Virus record (IMG/VR): IMGVR_UViG_3300036901_000034
Location: 1 to 34,051 of that record
Strand: one strand, 5' to 3'
Length of the DNA: 34,051 bases
Source: a virus
Made by a program: the position numbers and the translations under genes. Position 1 is the first letter of the stretch. Each line of letters begins with the position of its first letter. Shown one piece after another: positions 12,234 through 19,743 of this stretch. Below the pieces are notes generated by a model that ran no database searches, was not told the DNA's origin, and saw only the letters and a program-made list of their open reading frames with translations.

Positions 12234-12349
12234 AAAAAGACAAAAAGATGATGAATAAAAAAGAGGATATGAAACAAGACAAGAAAATGATGGAGAAATC
12301 AGAGAAGAAAGAAGAAAAAAAAATGAAAGACATGAAAAAGAAAAAATGA
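12230..12349 (+). CDS. Lys/Met/Asp low-complexity mini-protein
   Basis: 39 residues made almost only of K, M, E and D (MKKDKKMMNKKEDMKQDKKM at the start). ATGA overlaps on both sides (12230 and 12346) support translation. Very charged and probably one helix; comparable Lys/Met peptides occur beside podovirus portal genes. Function unknown. Confidence 0.5.
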   Translation: MKKDKKMMNKKEDMKQDKKMMEKSEKKEEKKMKDMKKKK

Positions 12350-12408
12350 GTTTTGAAACTATCAAGTATGCATTGAAATATATTTTTAATGTACTACAAG
12401 GATTAACT

Positions 12409-12552
12409 ATGCCGTTCAAATCAAAAGCCCAACAAAAATATTTATTCGCAAATAAGCCGGCAATGGCTGAGGAATGGGAAAAAGAAACGCCAGATATTAA
12501 AAAGTTACCTAACAAAGTTAAAAAGAAAAAAACCAAAACTAAAAGGAAATAA
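12409..12552 (+). CDS. MPFKS-type small conserved phage protein
   Basis: 47 residues from MPFKSKAQQKYLFANKPAMA; MPFKS-x-AQ-x-x-Y/F-x-x-AN is a widespread small protein of tailed phages with unknown role, ending in a basic Lys tail. AAGGA is 6 nt from this ATG. An in-frame ATG at 12346, coupled by ATGA to the previous gene, would add a 21-residue hydrophobic N-terminus; both starts may be used. Confidence 0.7.
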   Translation: MPFKSKAQQKYLFANKPAMAEEWEKETPDIKKLPNKVKKKKTKTKRK

Positions 12553-12555
12553 AAA

Positions 12556-12816
12556 ATGAGTGATGATCATAAAAAATTTACGCTTGAAGTTCTAAGAACT
12601 GAATTTATGAAATTCATGAACATGATTTCTAAAATGCCGGGTTCGATAGTTCAAAAACAAGCAGCATTTATGCGGTTCGATGAAGGCCACATGTGGATGC
12701 AAAATGCAGTGGCTACTTTCGAAGAACCTGCACCAACCAAAGAACAGCCATCAATTCCAGAACAACCAGCAAGTGAGCCTGTAAAAGATGAACAAAAAGA
12801 CGTACAAGCAGCCTAG
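12556..12816 (+). CDS. Hypothetical helical-hairpin protein
   Basis: 86 residues. Residues 8-55 look like two helices (EVLRTEFMKFMNMISKMPGS, then QAAFMRFDEGHMWMQNAVAT), followed by a Pro/Glu/Gln-rich tail. The RFDEGHMWMQNAV segment loosely recalls the second helix of small hairpin proteins such as Acb2/Tad1, but I do not assign that function here. Confidence 0.6.
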   Translation: MSDDHKKFTLEVLRTEFMKFMNMISKMPGSIVQKQAAFMRFDEGHMWMQNAVATFEEPAPTKEQPSIPEQPASEPVKDEQKDVQAA

Positions 12817-12961
12817 TTTTAAAACCAAATTTCAAACCGCCTTGGAAATAGCATTTTCCAAGGCTTTTGCACTTAAATGCGATCATGTAGCAGAATTTGT
12901 AGTAACGCATCCTGATGGGAAAACCCACAAATGCATGAAGTGTGGAGTTTATTACAAATGA
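12788..12961 (+). CDS. Small zinc-ribbon-like protein
   Basis: 57 residues. A basic helical start is followed by KCDHVAEF and, after a short beta-hairpin, HKCMKCGVYYK: a CxH...CxxC arrangement like a zinc ribbon. It overlaps the previous gene by 29 nt and its TGA overlaps the next ATG (ATGA). Distantly like the proteins at 5167 and 6669. Confidence 0.65.
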   Translation: MNKKTYKQPSFKTKFQTALEIAFSKAFALKCDHVAEFVVTHPDGKTHKCMKCGVYYK

Positions 12962-13194
12962 AAGTTAAACGCATGTTTCAAATGTCAAAGCTTGAACAGT
13001 GCATAATGCTAATGATTTGGAGTGATATAAAAAACCTACCACATTATGACACCTGGCGCAGTTATGAGCGTGCTTTTAAATTTGAAGAAAAACCTTATCG
13101 TTACAAATGCAAGTATAGAGTAGAAGGTGGACACCTGAGAATAATTGAAGCGAAGATTGAACACGAACAGGTTGTCATTAATATATTGCATTAA
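12958..13194 (+). CDS. Hypothetical protein
   Basis: 78 residues from MKVKRMFQMSKLEQCIMLMI; alpha/beta with many basic and aromatic residues. The ATG overlaps the previous stop, so it is preferred over the in-frame start at 12931. Function unknown. Confidence 0.6.
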   Translation: MKVKRMFQMSKLEQCIMLMIWSDIKNLPHYDTWRSYERAFKFEEKPYRYKCKYRVEGGHLRIIEAKIEHEQVVINILH

Positions 13195-13213
13195 TTTATC
13201 AGGGGGATCAGGG

Positions 13214-13360
13214 ATGAAAATAATTTTCAGCATACTATATACATTAGATCGAGTGGCTACATTGGTGTTCAAACCAGTATTATTAATTTTAATTATTGAG
13301 CTGATAATGATTGCTATTAATATTCAAGGCTTTGAAATAACTTTTGATAACCCGCAATAA
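13214..13360 (+). CDS. Small membrane protein (possible holin)
   Basis: 48 residues from MKIIFSILYTLDRVATLVFK, then PVLLILIIELIMIAINI: one long or two short hydrophobic segments and a polar acidic C-terminus. GGGG and AGGG purine runs precede the ATG; the in-frame start at 13145 lies inside the previous gene. A holin would be needed for the cytosolic endolysin at 8410, and this is one of few membrane candidates, but the assignment is weak. Confidence 0.5.
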   Translation: MKIIFSILYTLDRVATLVFKPVLLILIIELIMIAINIQGFEITFDNPQ

Positions 13361-13364
13361 ACCT

Positions 13365-13772
13365 ATGTTATGCTTCTTTTGTTTCTATAACGTATCTTCC
13401 GGTATTCAAGCGCAACTTGCATTTAGTAATGTTTTCAAGCACTGTAACCTCATAACATTTGATGGGGATGTATGGCTGGCTACAGAATTTGATTTGGAAG
13501 GAATTCATATCAGGCATATAAAAGTGCATAGCAGTACATCATTAATAAGAGGATTAAAATACATTGAGAGTTTAGAGGCATTAATCGTTCTCGAAGTGTT
13601 TGACCGTCCGTGTGTGCAATGGAAACCGTTTATAGTACGTAGTTGCAATGAATTAGATCGCTATATTTCCGGTGTAGATGTTGGATTTACATTTAACCCA
13701 AAACATCTTTACAATAAGTTATTGAAGTATGACGGCATAAACTACGAAATATTATACGACTGGAGGCGATAA
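13365..13772 (+). CDS. Conserved phage protein upstream of portal
   Basis: 135 residues from MLCFFCFYNVSSGIQAQLAF. The end (RSCNELDRYISGVDVGFTFN, then PKHLYNKLLKY) matches a pattern (SC-x-x-x-V/L-K...TP-x-x-LY-x-x-L) in uncharacterised proteins found just before podovirus portal genes; the conserved Cys and aromatic residues hint at an enzyme-like fold, without proof. A TTG start at 13344 is the alternative. Confidence 0.6.
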   Translation: MLCFFCFYNVSSGIQAQLAFSNVFKHCNLITFDGDVWLATEFDLEGIHIRHIKVHSSTSLIRGLKYIESLEALIVLEVFDRPCVQWKPFIVRSCNELDRYISGVDVGFTFNPKHLYNKLLKYDGINYEILYDWRR

Positions 13773-13773
13773 C

Positions 13774-13941
13774 ATGGGTTATTTTGGCACTTTTGGCAAT
13801 TCAGGCGCGCAAGGGAAGCAAGAAGAAGATACTTACACAAAAAATCAAGCGGAAATAGAAAAAAAACGCAAAGATTTATACCAGCAACGATTAGATATTA
13901 TTAAAGGCCAAGCCGGGCAAGTGTGGACACCTAAGAGATAA
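13774..13941 (+). CDS. Small hypothetical protein before portal
   Basis: 55 residues (starts MGYFGTFGNSGAQGKQEEDT, ends AGQVWTPKR). GGAGG lies 8 nt upstream and it directly precedes the portal gene. Polar, probably a coiled helix; function unknown. Confidence 0.65.
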   Translation: MGYFGTFGNSGAQGKQEEDTYTKNQAEIEKKRKDLYQQRLDIIKGQAGQVWTPKR

Positions 13942-13943
13942 CT

Positions 13944-15533
13944 ATGCCTAATCCACCAGAGAATTTCCACAAGTTAAACGATAGGTATCAGCAAGCAAAA
14001 TATTACAAAGACCGCTGGCTTGCTTTGTACAAAAATTTATATTTCTACGTTATCCCCGATAGAGACGCTTTCAATATTAAATTTAATTACACTGATACCG
14101 GAAAACCCGTCACTAATATGATTTGGGATAACACAGCAATGATTGCAGCGTATCAACGCGCGAATGATTTGCACGGCTTACTTATGCCAAAGGATAGAGT
14201 CTGGGCAAAGTACGTTTTAGACCCTCATATGCACGATGAAAAAGACATTCAAAAAGGCCAATTGGTTCTGGACAAAATTAATGAACGCATTATGTTTTAC
14301 CTTGGGGAGTCTAATCTGGCTCGCGTGGTTGGTAGCAGTAATTTGGATCTCGTTGGTGGGACTGGAGTCATTTGGGTGGAGTCGCCTAGTGATGATGTAC
14401 CTTTGTATTTTCGTAGTATTCCAGCTGTTGCTTTGTATATTGAGTATTGCAATGACGACTTAATTCGCAACTGCTGGTATGAGTCTAAAATGACAGGCCG
14501 GGCAGTATTAGATACGTTCCCTGATTACAAGGGCAATCAATACAATAATTTAAGAGACAATCCAAATGACACGTACTCGGTAAACTACGGGCAAATCGAA
14601 ATAGGTCGAGAACAATATTATATTTATGCAGTGCTTGAAGATGATCCGTTTACTTGTTTATGGGATAGATACAGCGATTACAGGCAAATTATTGTGTATC
14701 GGGATAGGGTACGACCTGGTGAAGCGGAGGGAAGGGGTATTGGTATTGATATGATGCCAACTATTATGGATTTAAACCGCATCGTAGAATACTCACGCAA
14801 AAACATGGCATTTAAGGCTAACCCGCCTATGTTTTATGATGCCGGCACGTATTTCAATCCCTATTCAATACGCCAGTGGGCAGGTGCAATGATAGCCAGA
14901 CAACCTACTGGACGAAATCCGCTAGAAGCATTGCAGATGCCTGAATACCCTGATGTGTTTCAGCAGATTGTGCACATGCAGGAAGTAATTCAAAAGGGCT
15001 TCATGGTCGATCAATTGGGTGAGATCCAAACGCCTGTGAAATCTGCTACTGAAATATCGATTAGAGAAAATAGAGCACAGCGAACAGCCAGCACAGACAT
15101 ATCACGGTTAATAAATGAATTGCCCAGGCAAATTTTTGAAGTTTCAGCGAAGATATTAAATGGCAGGGGATTGCTTTTGAAACCTAAGGAAGTAATCCCC
15201 GGGTTTGATCCAGCCCAATTGAAGTTTGCTTTTCAATCGCCGTTGTACGATTTACAAAATCAAACGGATTTGAATAACTTTATAACATCGATGCAGGTCA
15301 AACAACAATATTTCGGGCAAGCAGCACCTCTTGTCAGCATGGATATATTAGAGGCAAACAGATTCATAATGGACAAGTTAAACTTACCAGCCAAATTATC
15401 GGTTAGTGACGACAAGTTTAAAGAAACTTTGGCAGCAGCTGCACAAGCTGAACAAGCGCAAGTTAATGGCGCTCAACCGTCAACAACAGCGGGAGCGGTA
15501 GAATTCCCGAAAGACAAAGGGGTTACGATTTGA
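13944..15533 (+). CDS. Portal / head-to-tail connector protein
   Basis: 529 residues, close to T7 gp8 (about 536). Family features of the podovirus head-tail connector are visible: an N-terminal helical stretch (YQQAKYYKDRWLALYKNLYF), IWDNTAMIAAYQRANDLHGL, GGTGVIWVE, a mid-protein GRGIGIDMMPTIMDLNRIVE, KANPPMFYDAG, and VKSATEISIRENRAQR before a Gln/Ala-rich end. Twelve copies form the ring through which DNA is packaged and ejected. The following gene starts at a TTG overlapping its stop. Confidence 0.92.
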   Translation: MPNPPENFHKLNDRYQQAKYYKDRWLALYKNLYFYVIPDRDAFNIKFNYTDTGKPVTNMIWDNTAMIAAYQRANDLHGLLMPKDRVWAKYVLDPHMHDEKDIQKGQLVLDKINERIMFYLGESNLARVVGSSNLDLVGGTGVIWVESPSDDVPLYFRSIPAVALYIEYCNDDLIRNCWYESKMTGRAVLDTFPDYKGNQYNNLRDNPNDTYSVNYGQIEIGREQYYIYAVLEDDPFTCLWDRYSDYRQIIVYRDRVRPGEAEGRGIGIDMMPTIMDLNRIVEYSRKNMAFKANPPMFYDAGTYFNPYSIRQWAGAMIARQPTGRNPLEALQMPEYPDVFQQIVHMQEVIQKGFMVDQLGEIQTPVKSATEISIRENRAQRTASTDISRLINELPRQIFEVSAKILNGRGLLLKPKEVIPGFDPAQLKFAFQSPLYDLQNQTDLNNFITSMQVKQQYFGQAAPLVSMDILEANRFIMDKLNLPAKLSVSDDKFKETLAAAAQAEQAQVNGAQPSTTAGAVEFPKDKGVTI

Positions 15534-15796
15534 TTGAAGAATTACTGGATGCTAAAAAAATATCACCGCAAGAATTCAAACTTTACCAATTGTTTAGTAG
15601 TCCGTTAGGTGCTGAATGCCTGGCAACAATGGTGAAAGAAATGTTTTGGGAAGAGCCGCCAGAAACGTTAATGACTGAAGGGGTTTTAGCCTTTTATGAT
15701 GGCAGGCGCTCAGTGCTTAGAGGCATTAAATCCACAATGGAAAAAGTACAAACCATGATTAACCAACAATTATCGGATAACGCAGACAATGAGTAA
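15530..15796 (+). CDS. Bbp19-like phage protein (TTG start)
   Basis: 88 residues; starts at TTG overlapping the portal TGA with AAAGGGG upstream. The body (FKLYQLFSSPLGAECLATMV, then FYDGRRSVLRGIKSTMEKVQ) fits the Bbp19-type domain found next to podovirus portals, which has an F-x-x-LF-x-x-x-x-G...G-x-R-x-V pattern. Probably a small virion or head-assembly protein. Confidence 0.6.
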   Translation: MIEELLDAKKISPQEFKLYQLFSSPLGAECLATMVKEMFWEEPPETLMTEGVLAFYDGRRSVLRGIKSTMEKVQTMINQQLSDNADNE

Positions 15797-16001
15797 ATTC
15801 AAAGAAGGTGACATTGCCTATTCAGCTAGTTTTAAAATAGTTAAAAATGAACTGCTGAAAATCTATCCCTCAACCACGGAAGCCCAATATAGTACAGCTA
15901 GAATTAATGCCGATAGTTATGAAACTTATGAGCTTTTGAAAGACAAAAACGATGTGATTGATCTTATGATTAAAAAATTAGAGGAAATGAAAAATGAGTG
16001 A
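15789..16001 (+). CDS. Hypothetical protein
   Basis: 70 residues, helical and charged (KFKEGDIAYSASFKIVKNEL). It overlaps both neighbours by 8 nt. Function unknown. Confidence 0.6.
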   Translation: MSKFKEGDIAYSASFKIVKNELLKIYPSTTEAQYSTARINADSYETYELLKDKNDVIDLMIKKLEEMKNE

Positions 16002-16203
16002 TACATTTAGAAAAGAGTACAGATCGTTAAGCCCAGAGAATGCTTCTCGAATTCAGAGTATCAAATTACAAGCGGATCATATTGAGGTTGCAATGAGCAA
16101 GGTAAAAAGCCGCGAAATGTCACTGGCGATAACTAATCTTGAGCAATCAATTATGTGGGCAGTTAAAGCCATTGTATTAGATGATGAAAAGGTGACTAAA
16201 TGA
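15994..16203 (+). CDS. Probable Acb2/Tad1-hairpin anti-CBASS sponge
   Basis: 69 residues. The layout FRKEYRSLSPENASRIQSIK, then ADHIEVAMSKVKSREMSLAI, then TNLEQSIMWAVKAI, matches my memory of the small helical-hairpin family that includes Acb2: an N-terminal Y-x-x-L-S segment, a first helix, and a second helix carrying L-A-x-T-x-L-x-x-x-x-M-W-A-V-K. Acb2 proteins form hexamers that bind cyclic di- and trinucleotides and so block CBASS (and Thoeris-like) defence signalling. It sits between the Bbp19-like and scaffold genes, with overlaps on both sides. Assignment is by pattern, not by search. Confidence 0.6.
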   Translation: MSDTFRKEYRSLSPENASRIQSIKLQADHIEVAMSKVKSREMSLAITNLEQSIMWAVKAIVLDDEKVTK

Positions 16204-16844
16204 CTGACCAACAAACACCACCAAATGATACACCTAAACTATTTGCAGGTAAATTTAAAACCGTTGAAGAGCTAGAGGCGGGCTATAACAACGCTGCCAA
16301 AGTTTATCAAGAAAATGACGATCTTAAAAAGAAGCATGACGAAGCCACAAAAGTTCCTGATGATTATAACATTCCCGCAGATGTCACATTACATGAGAAT
16401 GACGTAGCCCAATTAAAGAATGCTGCTAAAAATAGTGGATTAACTCAGGCACAGTTTGAAAAACTAGCCCTAGCGCAAACTCAAACGGTTAAATCTAAGC
16501 TTGAAGCGTTTGAAAATGCTAAAAAAGAAGTAGGGTCTGATAACTTAAACCTCTTGCAAGATTTTCTCAAGAAAACTTATCCTGATAAAGTGGCCGACCA
16601 AATGCTTAAAGAAGCCATTAAGGACAAGGATTTAAGAGGTCAATTACTAGACCAACGTTCTAAAATGTTAAATTCATCGGTGCCTGGTAGTGGCAATGTA
16701 AGTGTTGGATCATACAATGATGTGACGCATGAGGATATTAAAAAGGCACGCGATGTTATGATGAAATCAAGAGGGCGTGCAAGAGTTGAAGCACAGAAAA
16801 AATATATTTCCTTGAGTTCAAGGCTAGCTCATTCCAAGGATTAA
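16200..16844 (+). CDS. Capsid scaffolding protein
   Basis: 214 residues, acidic-basic and highly helical. LFAGKFKTVEELEAGYNNAA near the N-terminus is the usual opening of podovirus scaffolds, followed by long coiled helices (AAKNSGLTQAQFEKLALAQT) and a basic C-terminal end (KARDVMMKSRGRARVEAQKK) of the sort that contacts the coat protein. Located between portal and coat genes as in T7 (gp9). Start overlaps the previous stop (ATGA). Confidence 0.85.
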   Translation: MTDQQTPPNDTPKLFAGKFKTVEELEAGYNNAAKVYQENDDLKKKHDEATKVPDDYNIPADVTLHENDVAQLKNAAKNSGLTQAQFEKLALAQTQTVKSKLEAFENAKKEVGSDNLNLLQDFLKKTYPDKVADQMLKEAIKDKDLRGQLLDQRSKMLNSSVPGSGNVSVGSYNDVTHEDIKKARDVMMKSRGRARVEAQKKYISLSSRLAHSKD

Positions 16845-16846
16845 TA

Positions 16847-17071
16847 ATGGGACAAGAAATTGTTTATTACATTAAATCAACATTGCAATCTATGTATCCG
16901 ATGTATAGGTTTGAAGTAACAAAGACGCAAGATGGCACTCAATATAATATCTCAGTTTTCAAAGGCGTAAATATTTTAAGTTCAACAACTGCACTGTACA
17001 CAACACCGCGAGATGTATTTTGGCAAAACATTCAAACTTGGATGAAACCTATTATTGCAAAGGGGAGATAA
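16847..17071 (+). CDS. Hypothetical protein
   Basis: 74 residues, beta-rich (YRFEVTKTQDGTQYNISVFK). It ends the promoter-distal part of the portal-scaffold unit just before the capsid promoter. Function unknown. Confidence 0.6.
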   Translation: MGQEIVYYIKSTLQSMYPMYRFEVTKTQDGTQYNISVFKGVNILSSTTALYTTPRDVFWQNIQTWMKPIIAKGR

Positions 17072-17114
17072 TTTAGGAAATATCCCATTCTGGGAAAATC
17101 TTGTAGAAGAGAAA

Positions 17115-17144
17115 TTGACATATTCAAACGAAAGCACATAATAT
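17115..17144 (+). promoter_or_regulatory. Strong promoter for major capsid gene
   Basis: Perfect -35 TTGACA (17115-17120) and -10 TAATAT (17139-17144) with an 18-nt spacer. It gives the capsid gene its own transcript with a leader of about 220 nt, ended by the terminator at 19705. Confidence 0.75.
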
Positions 17145-17176
17145 ACAGTATCGTTTAAAGTAAGCCCTAATAAACG

Positions 17177-17236
17177 CACTCCGGAATCCATTAAGACGTT
17201 TTCAAACTTGGCCGTTAGATACGTCTTAATGGAGTG
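17177..17236 (+). promoter_or_regulatory. Bulged stem-loop in the capsid mRNA leader
   Basis: CACTCC (17177-17182) and ATTAAGACGT (17190-17199) pair with ACGTCTTAAT (17221-17230) and GGAGTG (17231-17236), leaving a 7-nt bulge and a 21-nt loop. The 297-nt gap before the capsid ATG otherwise holds only the promoter and this leader. Confidence 0.65.
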
Positions 17237-17322
17237 AGTCGCTAAAATTTAGGCAACCTTACGTCTTGCGATCAAACATAATATTGGCCGGGCTACCCGT
17301 AACCCAATAGTTATCGATAGGC

Positions 17323-17339
17323 ACACGCTTGTTGCGTGT
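17323..17339 (+). promoter_or_regulatory. Short hairpin before the capsid ribosome site
   Basis: ACACGC and GCGTGT with a 5-nt loop, followed by ATTTGTTTAT, 30 bases before the capsid start. It may protect the mRNA, modulate translation, or partly terminate. Confidence 0.45.
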
Positions 17340-17368
17340 ATTTGTTTATACTATTGAGGTACGCAATC

Positions 17369-18253
17369 ATGGCTGATCAAATCGATCTTGCAACAGCGTC
17401 ACAACTGTTCGACACCGAGGTAACAATACGTTACCAAAATCATCAGTACTTAGCTGATACAATTGAAGAACGTCACGGTACAACTGGTGAAGCTACCAAC
17501 GTACCTGTATCCGATATCATCGAGATGCAAAACCAAACCTATGCCCCCGTGGATATTCCCGTCACACCCGTTGATTCAACGAACGTTATGATTGTCCCTT
17601 ACAACTATGCACTTAAAACAGTCATAGGCGGTGGTGAAAAAACCCTATTTGCTTACGATAAAATCGTTGACCATGCAAAATTACATGCGCTGGCTGCTGC
17701 TCGTATGGTGGATTACATTAAGATTAATGCCCTTTATACCTCAATCGGTTTTAGTACTATTTTTACAGTAGCGTACAACGTTGGTGTAAATACAGGTATG
17801 AACGAAGGCAAATTGGCTGAAGCATTATCTTACCTTGAAAATCAGGGTGTTAATGTGATGGATCAATCGTGTTCTTTATGGCTGCCAGCTATAACCAAGC
17901 AATCCATGTTGAATGATGATCGCGTCGTTAACATTTTCTATAACGATGTTAGACCATTGGTTGATAACCGTTTAACCTCATACCTTGGTGTGGATATCCG
18001 CACACTTGGCGCAAATGGTATTAACACGATCCCTTTTACGGTAGCCGCAGGTATTGATACTTACATGACACCATTAGTTCATATGGATTCAATGGTTCAA
18101 ATATTTAACCGTGACGTATCCACAAGTATTACATGGGTTCCACAAAATGACCGTTGGGAATTGTTAACCGTCCTAACATCAGGTGCTAACGTAATCCAGT
18201 ACAACGGTATTGCGTTAATTGAAACCCAAAACCCATACGTTGCTAACGCATAA
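17369..18253 (+). CDS. Major capsid protein
   Basis: 294 residues from MADQIDLATASQLFDTEVTI; TTGAGGT precedes this ATG, so it is preferred over the in-frame start at 17336. It follows the scaffold gene, has a strong own promoter, a structured leader and a following terminator, all as expected for the most abundant protein. Internal patterns (SDIIEMQNQTYAPVDIPVTP, then RPLVDNRLTSYLGVDIRTLG, then LTSGANVIQYNGIALIETQN) resemble coat proteins of podoviruses in the HK97 fold class. No cleavage site is evident. Confidence 0.85.
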   Translation: MADQIDLATASQLFDTEVTIRYQNHQYLADTIEERHGTTGEATNVPVSDIIEMQNQTYAPVDIPVTPVDSTNVMIVPYNYALKTVIGGGEKTLFAYDKIVDHAKLHALAAARMVDYIKINALYTSIGFSTIFTVAYNVGVNTGMNEGKLAEALSYLENQGVNVMDQSCSLWLPAITKQSMLNDDRVVNIFYNDVRPLVDNRLTSYLGVDIRTLGANGINTIPFTVAAGIDTYMTPLVHMDSMVQIFNRDVSTSITWVPQNDRWELLTVLTSGANVIQYNGIALIETQNPYVANA

Positions 18254-18262
18254 GGAGCGATC

Positions 18263-19699
18263 ATGTCAAAATTTGAAACGCTTGGCTTTATTACTGAAGG
18301 TAATATCAGTACAGCACCAAATGAGTTTTATGCAAGTACTGAAGATTCTTATGCAGAGATTACTGCACCAGGGTATCTCAATGATATTGCTGCCAAGATA
18401 AAACAGAATGACTTGTTTAACATAAACTATCTGGATACTTCGATATATCCTTTAAATACTGGCGAAGCAAGCTTATTAACTTCATTAAAGGTGAGCTATA
18501 ACCCAGCAACATTGAATTGGAGTTTAGTGCCAGCGAATCTTAATCAAAGTGGTGCTGCATTGTTAGCATCCCTAGGGTTTCATTCAGCTACAGCCTCATC
18601 TACAACAGCGTCTGCAACGTCAACTTATACGGACTCACTTGTGACACCAGCTTCAATTGCGTTTGCAAGATGGCCAGTAGCGGCCACTCCTGGAAACATA
18701 GAAGTTGTAACAACTAGCAATGGTTCCTTGAGTGTAATAAATAGTTCTACTGCTGGAGTTTCAACAATTAGTTACTTCTCCATTCTAGGTTCACTTGCAT
18801 TGCAAAATTTAGGGGTGTACGTCAATCAGTATGCTTATGCTGGAGGAAGTGCCACGATTGTTATTACCGATCCAAATATTCTGGTAGGTAATATTGTCGT
18901 AGCTAACTTTGCCAGTGCGGCAACCGATGTGAAGATTGAAACCGTCACACCAACTGCTGGCGTATTGACTATTGTTTGTAGTGGAAACCCCGGCGTTTCT
19001 GTAATTTCTTACCTGGCAATTACAGTGTCAACCGCATTAACAGCAGACGGATGCTATGCTGCAACATATGCCAGTGCTGGCGGGAGTGCCACGGTTACAA
19101 TCACTGATACCAACATTACAACATCAAGCATTGTAATGGCTGATATGAGTGCGCAAACGAATGCGTCCTACATTGAAAAAGTAACGCCTAATGCTGGTTC
19201 CTTAACGATTCTGTTAAATGCTGATGCGGGCGTTGCTGCATTTTCTTATGTAGCGACAACGTCAGCAGAGGGCAGCAATCCAAGTGATTACTTAATTGCA
19301 AGCAACAACTTGTCAGACGTAGCAAGTGCCCCATCCGCTTTGGCTAGCCTTGGTGGTGTGCCAATTGTAGGAGGGGTGTCATTGACAGGGAAAGTAACCT
19401 TTCAAAAAGGCACGGGATCGGGTGCAACCCCAACCATCAACACCCAATCTGGGGTGGTAACGACTGCTGCATTGACCACGGCAGCTACTACAAGCGCTAC
19501 TGCAACCACAATCACGAACAGCGAAGTTTCTTCAACCTCCGTGATTCTGGTGTCGTTAATGGGGGGAACCAATACGATCCCTGGCGTTTCAATTAGTGCT
19601 GTTCCAACAACTAACACGATTACCGTCACGGTCACAAATAATAACGTGGCTGGATCGGCATTAAATGGTACGTTAATCATTGGCTTTGCAGTCCTGTAA
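18263..19699 (+). CDS. Capsid decoration / head-fibre protein with internal repeats
   Basis: 478 residues. The N-terminal ~80 residues (ITAPGYLNDIAAKIKQNDLF, then NINYLDTSIYPLNTGEASLL) are typical of the protein coded directly behind podovirus coat genes. About residues 140-360 hold three related beta units; two clear copies share AGGSATI/VTITD...N-I...G-x-LTI...GV...SY. The C-terminus (TGKVTFQKGTGSGATPTINT, later GTLIIGFAVL) is the Ser/Thr-rich form of a secreted or surface beta domain. It likely decorates the capsid. It shares the capsid transcript and is followed by an intrinsic terminator. Confidence 0.7.
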   Translation: MSKFETLGFITEGNISTAPNEFYASTEDSYAEITAPGYLNDIAAKIKQNDLFNINYLDTSIYPLNTGEASLLTSLKVSYNPATLNWSLVPANLNQSGAALLASLGFHSATASSTTASATSTYTDSLVTPASIAFARWPVAATPGNIEVVTTSNGSLSVINSSTAGVSTISYFSILGSLALQNLGVYVNQYAYAGGSATIVITDPNILVGNIVVANFASAATDVKIETVTPTAGVLTIVCSGNPGVSVISYLAITVSTALTADGCYAATYASAGGSATVTITDTNITTSSIVMADMSAQTNASYIEKVTPNAGSLTILLNADAGVAAFSYVATTSAEGSNPSDYLIASNNLSDVASAPSALASLGGVPIVGGVSLTGKVTFQKGTGSGATPTINTQSGVVTTAALTTAATTSATATTITNSEVSSTSVILVSLMGGTNTIPGVSISAVPTTNTITVTVTNNNVAGSALNGTLIIGFAVL

Positions 19700-19704
19700 T
19701 TAGT

Positions 19705-19732
19705 TTGGGGGATTTATTTCCCCCAATTTTTT
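19705..19732 (+). terminator. Intrinsic terminator after capsid and decoration genes
   Basis: TTGGGGGA pairs with TTCCCCCAA around a short AT loop and is followed by TTTTTT. A textbook rho-independent terminator that closes the high-level capsid transcript; partial read-through would feed the tail genes. Confidence 0.9.
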
Positions 19733-19743
19733 CAAGAGGATTT

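Noticed and set aside
12225-12536. 103-residue minus-strand frame rich in Phe/Leu/Ser
   Set aside because: Antisense shadow of the Lys-rich genes on the plus strand.
15491-15500. Match between sequence after the omega-RNA-like hairpin and the portal gene end (about 10 bases)
   Set aside because: Ten bases in 34 kb is close to chance; not taken as a guide target.
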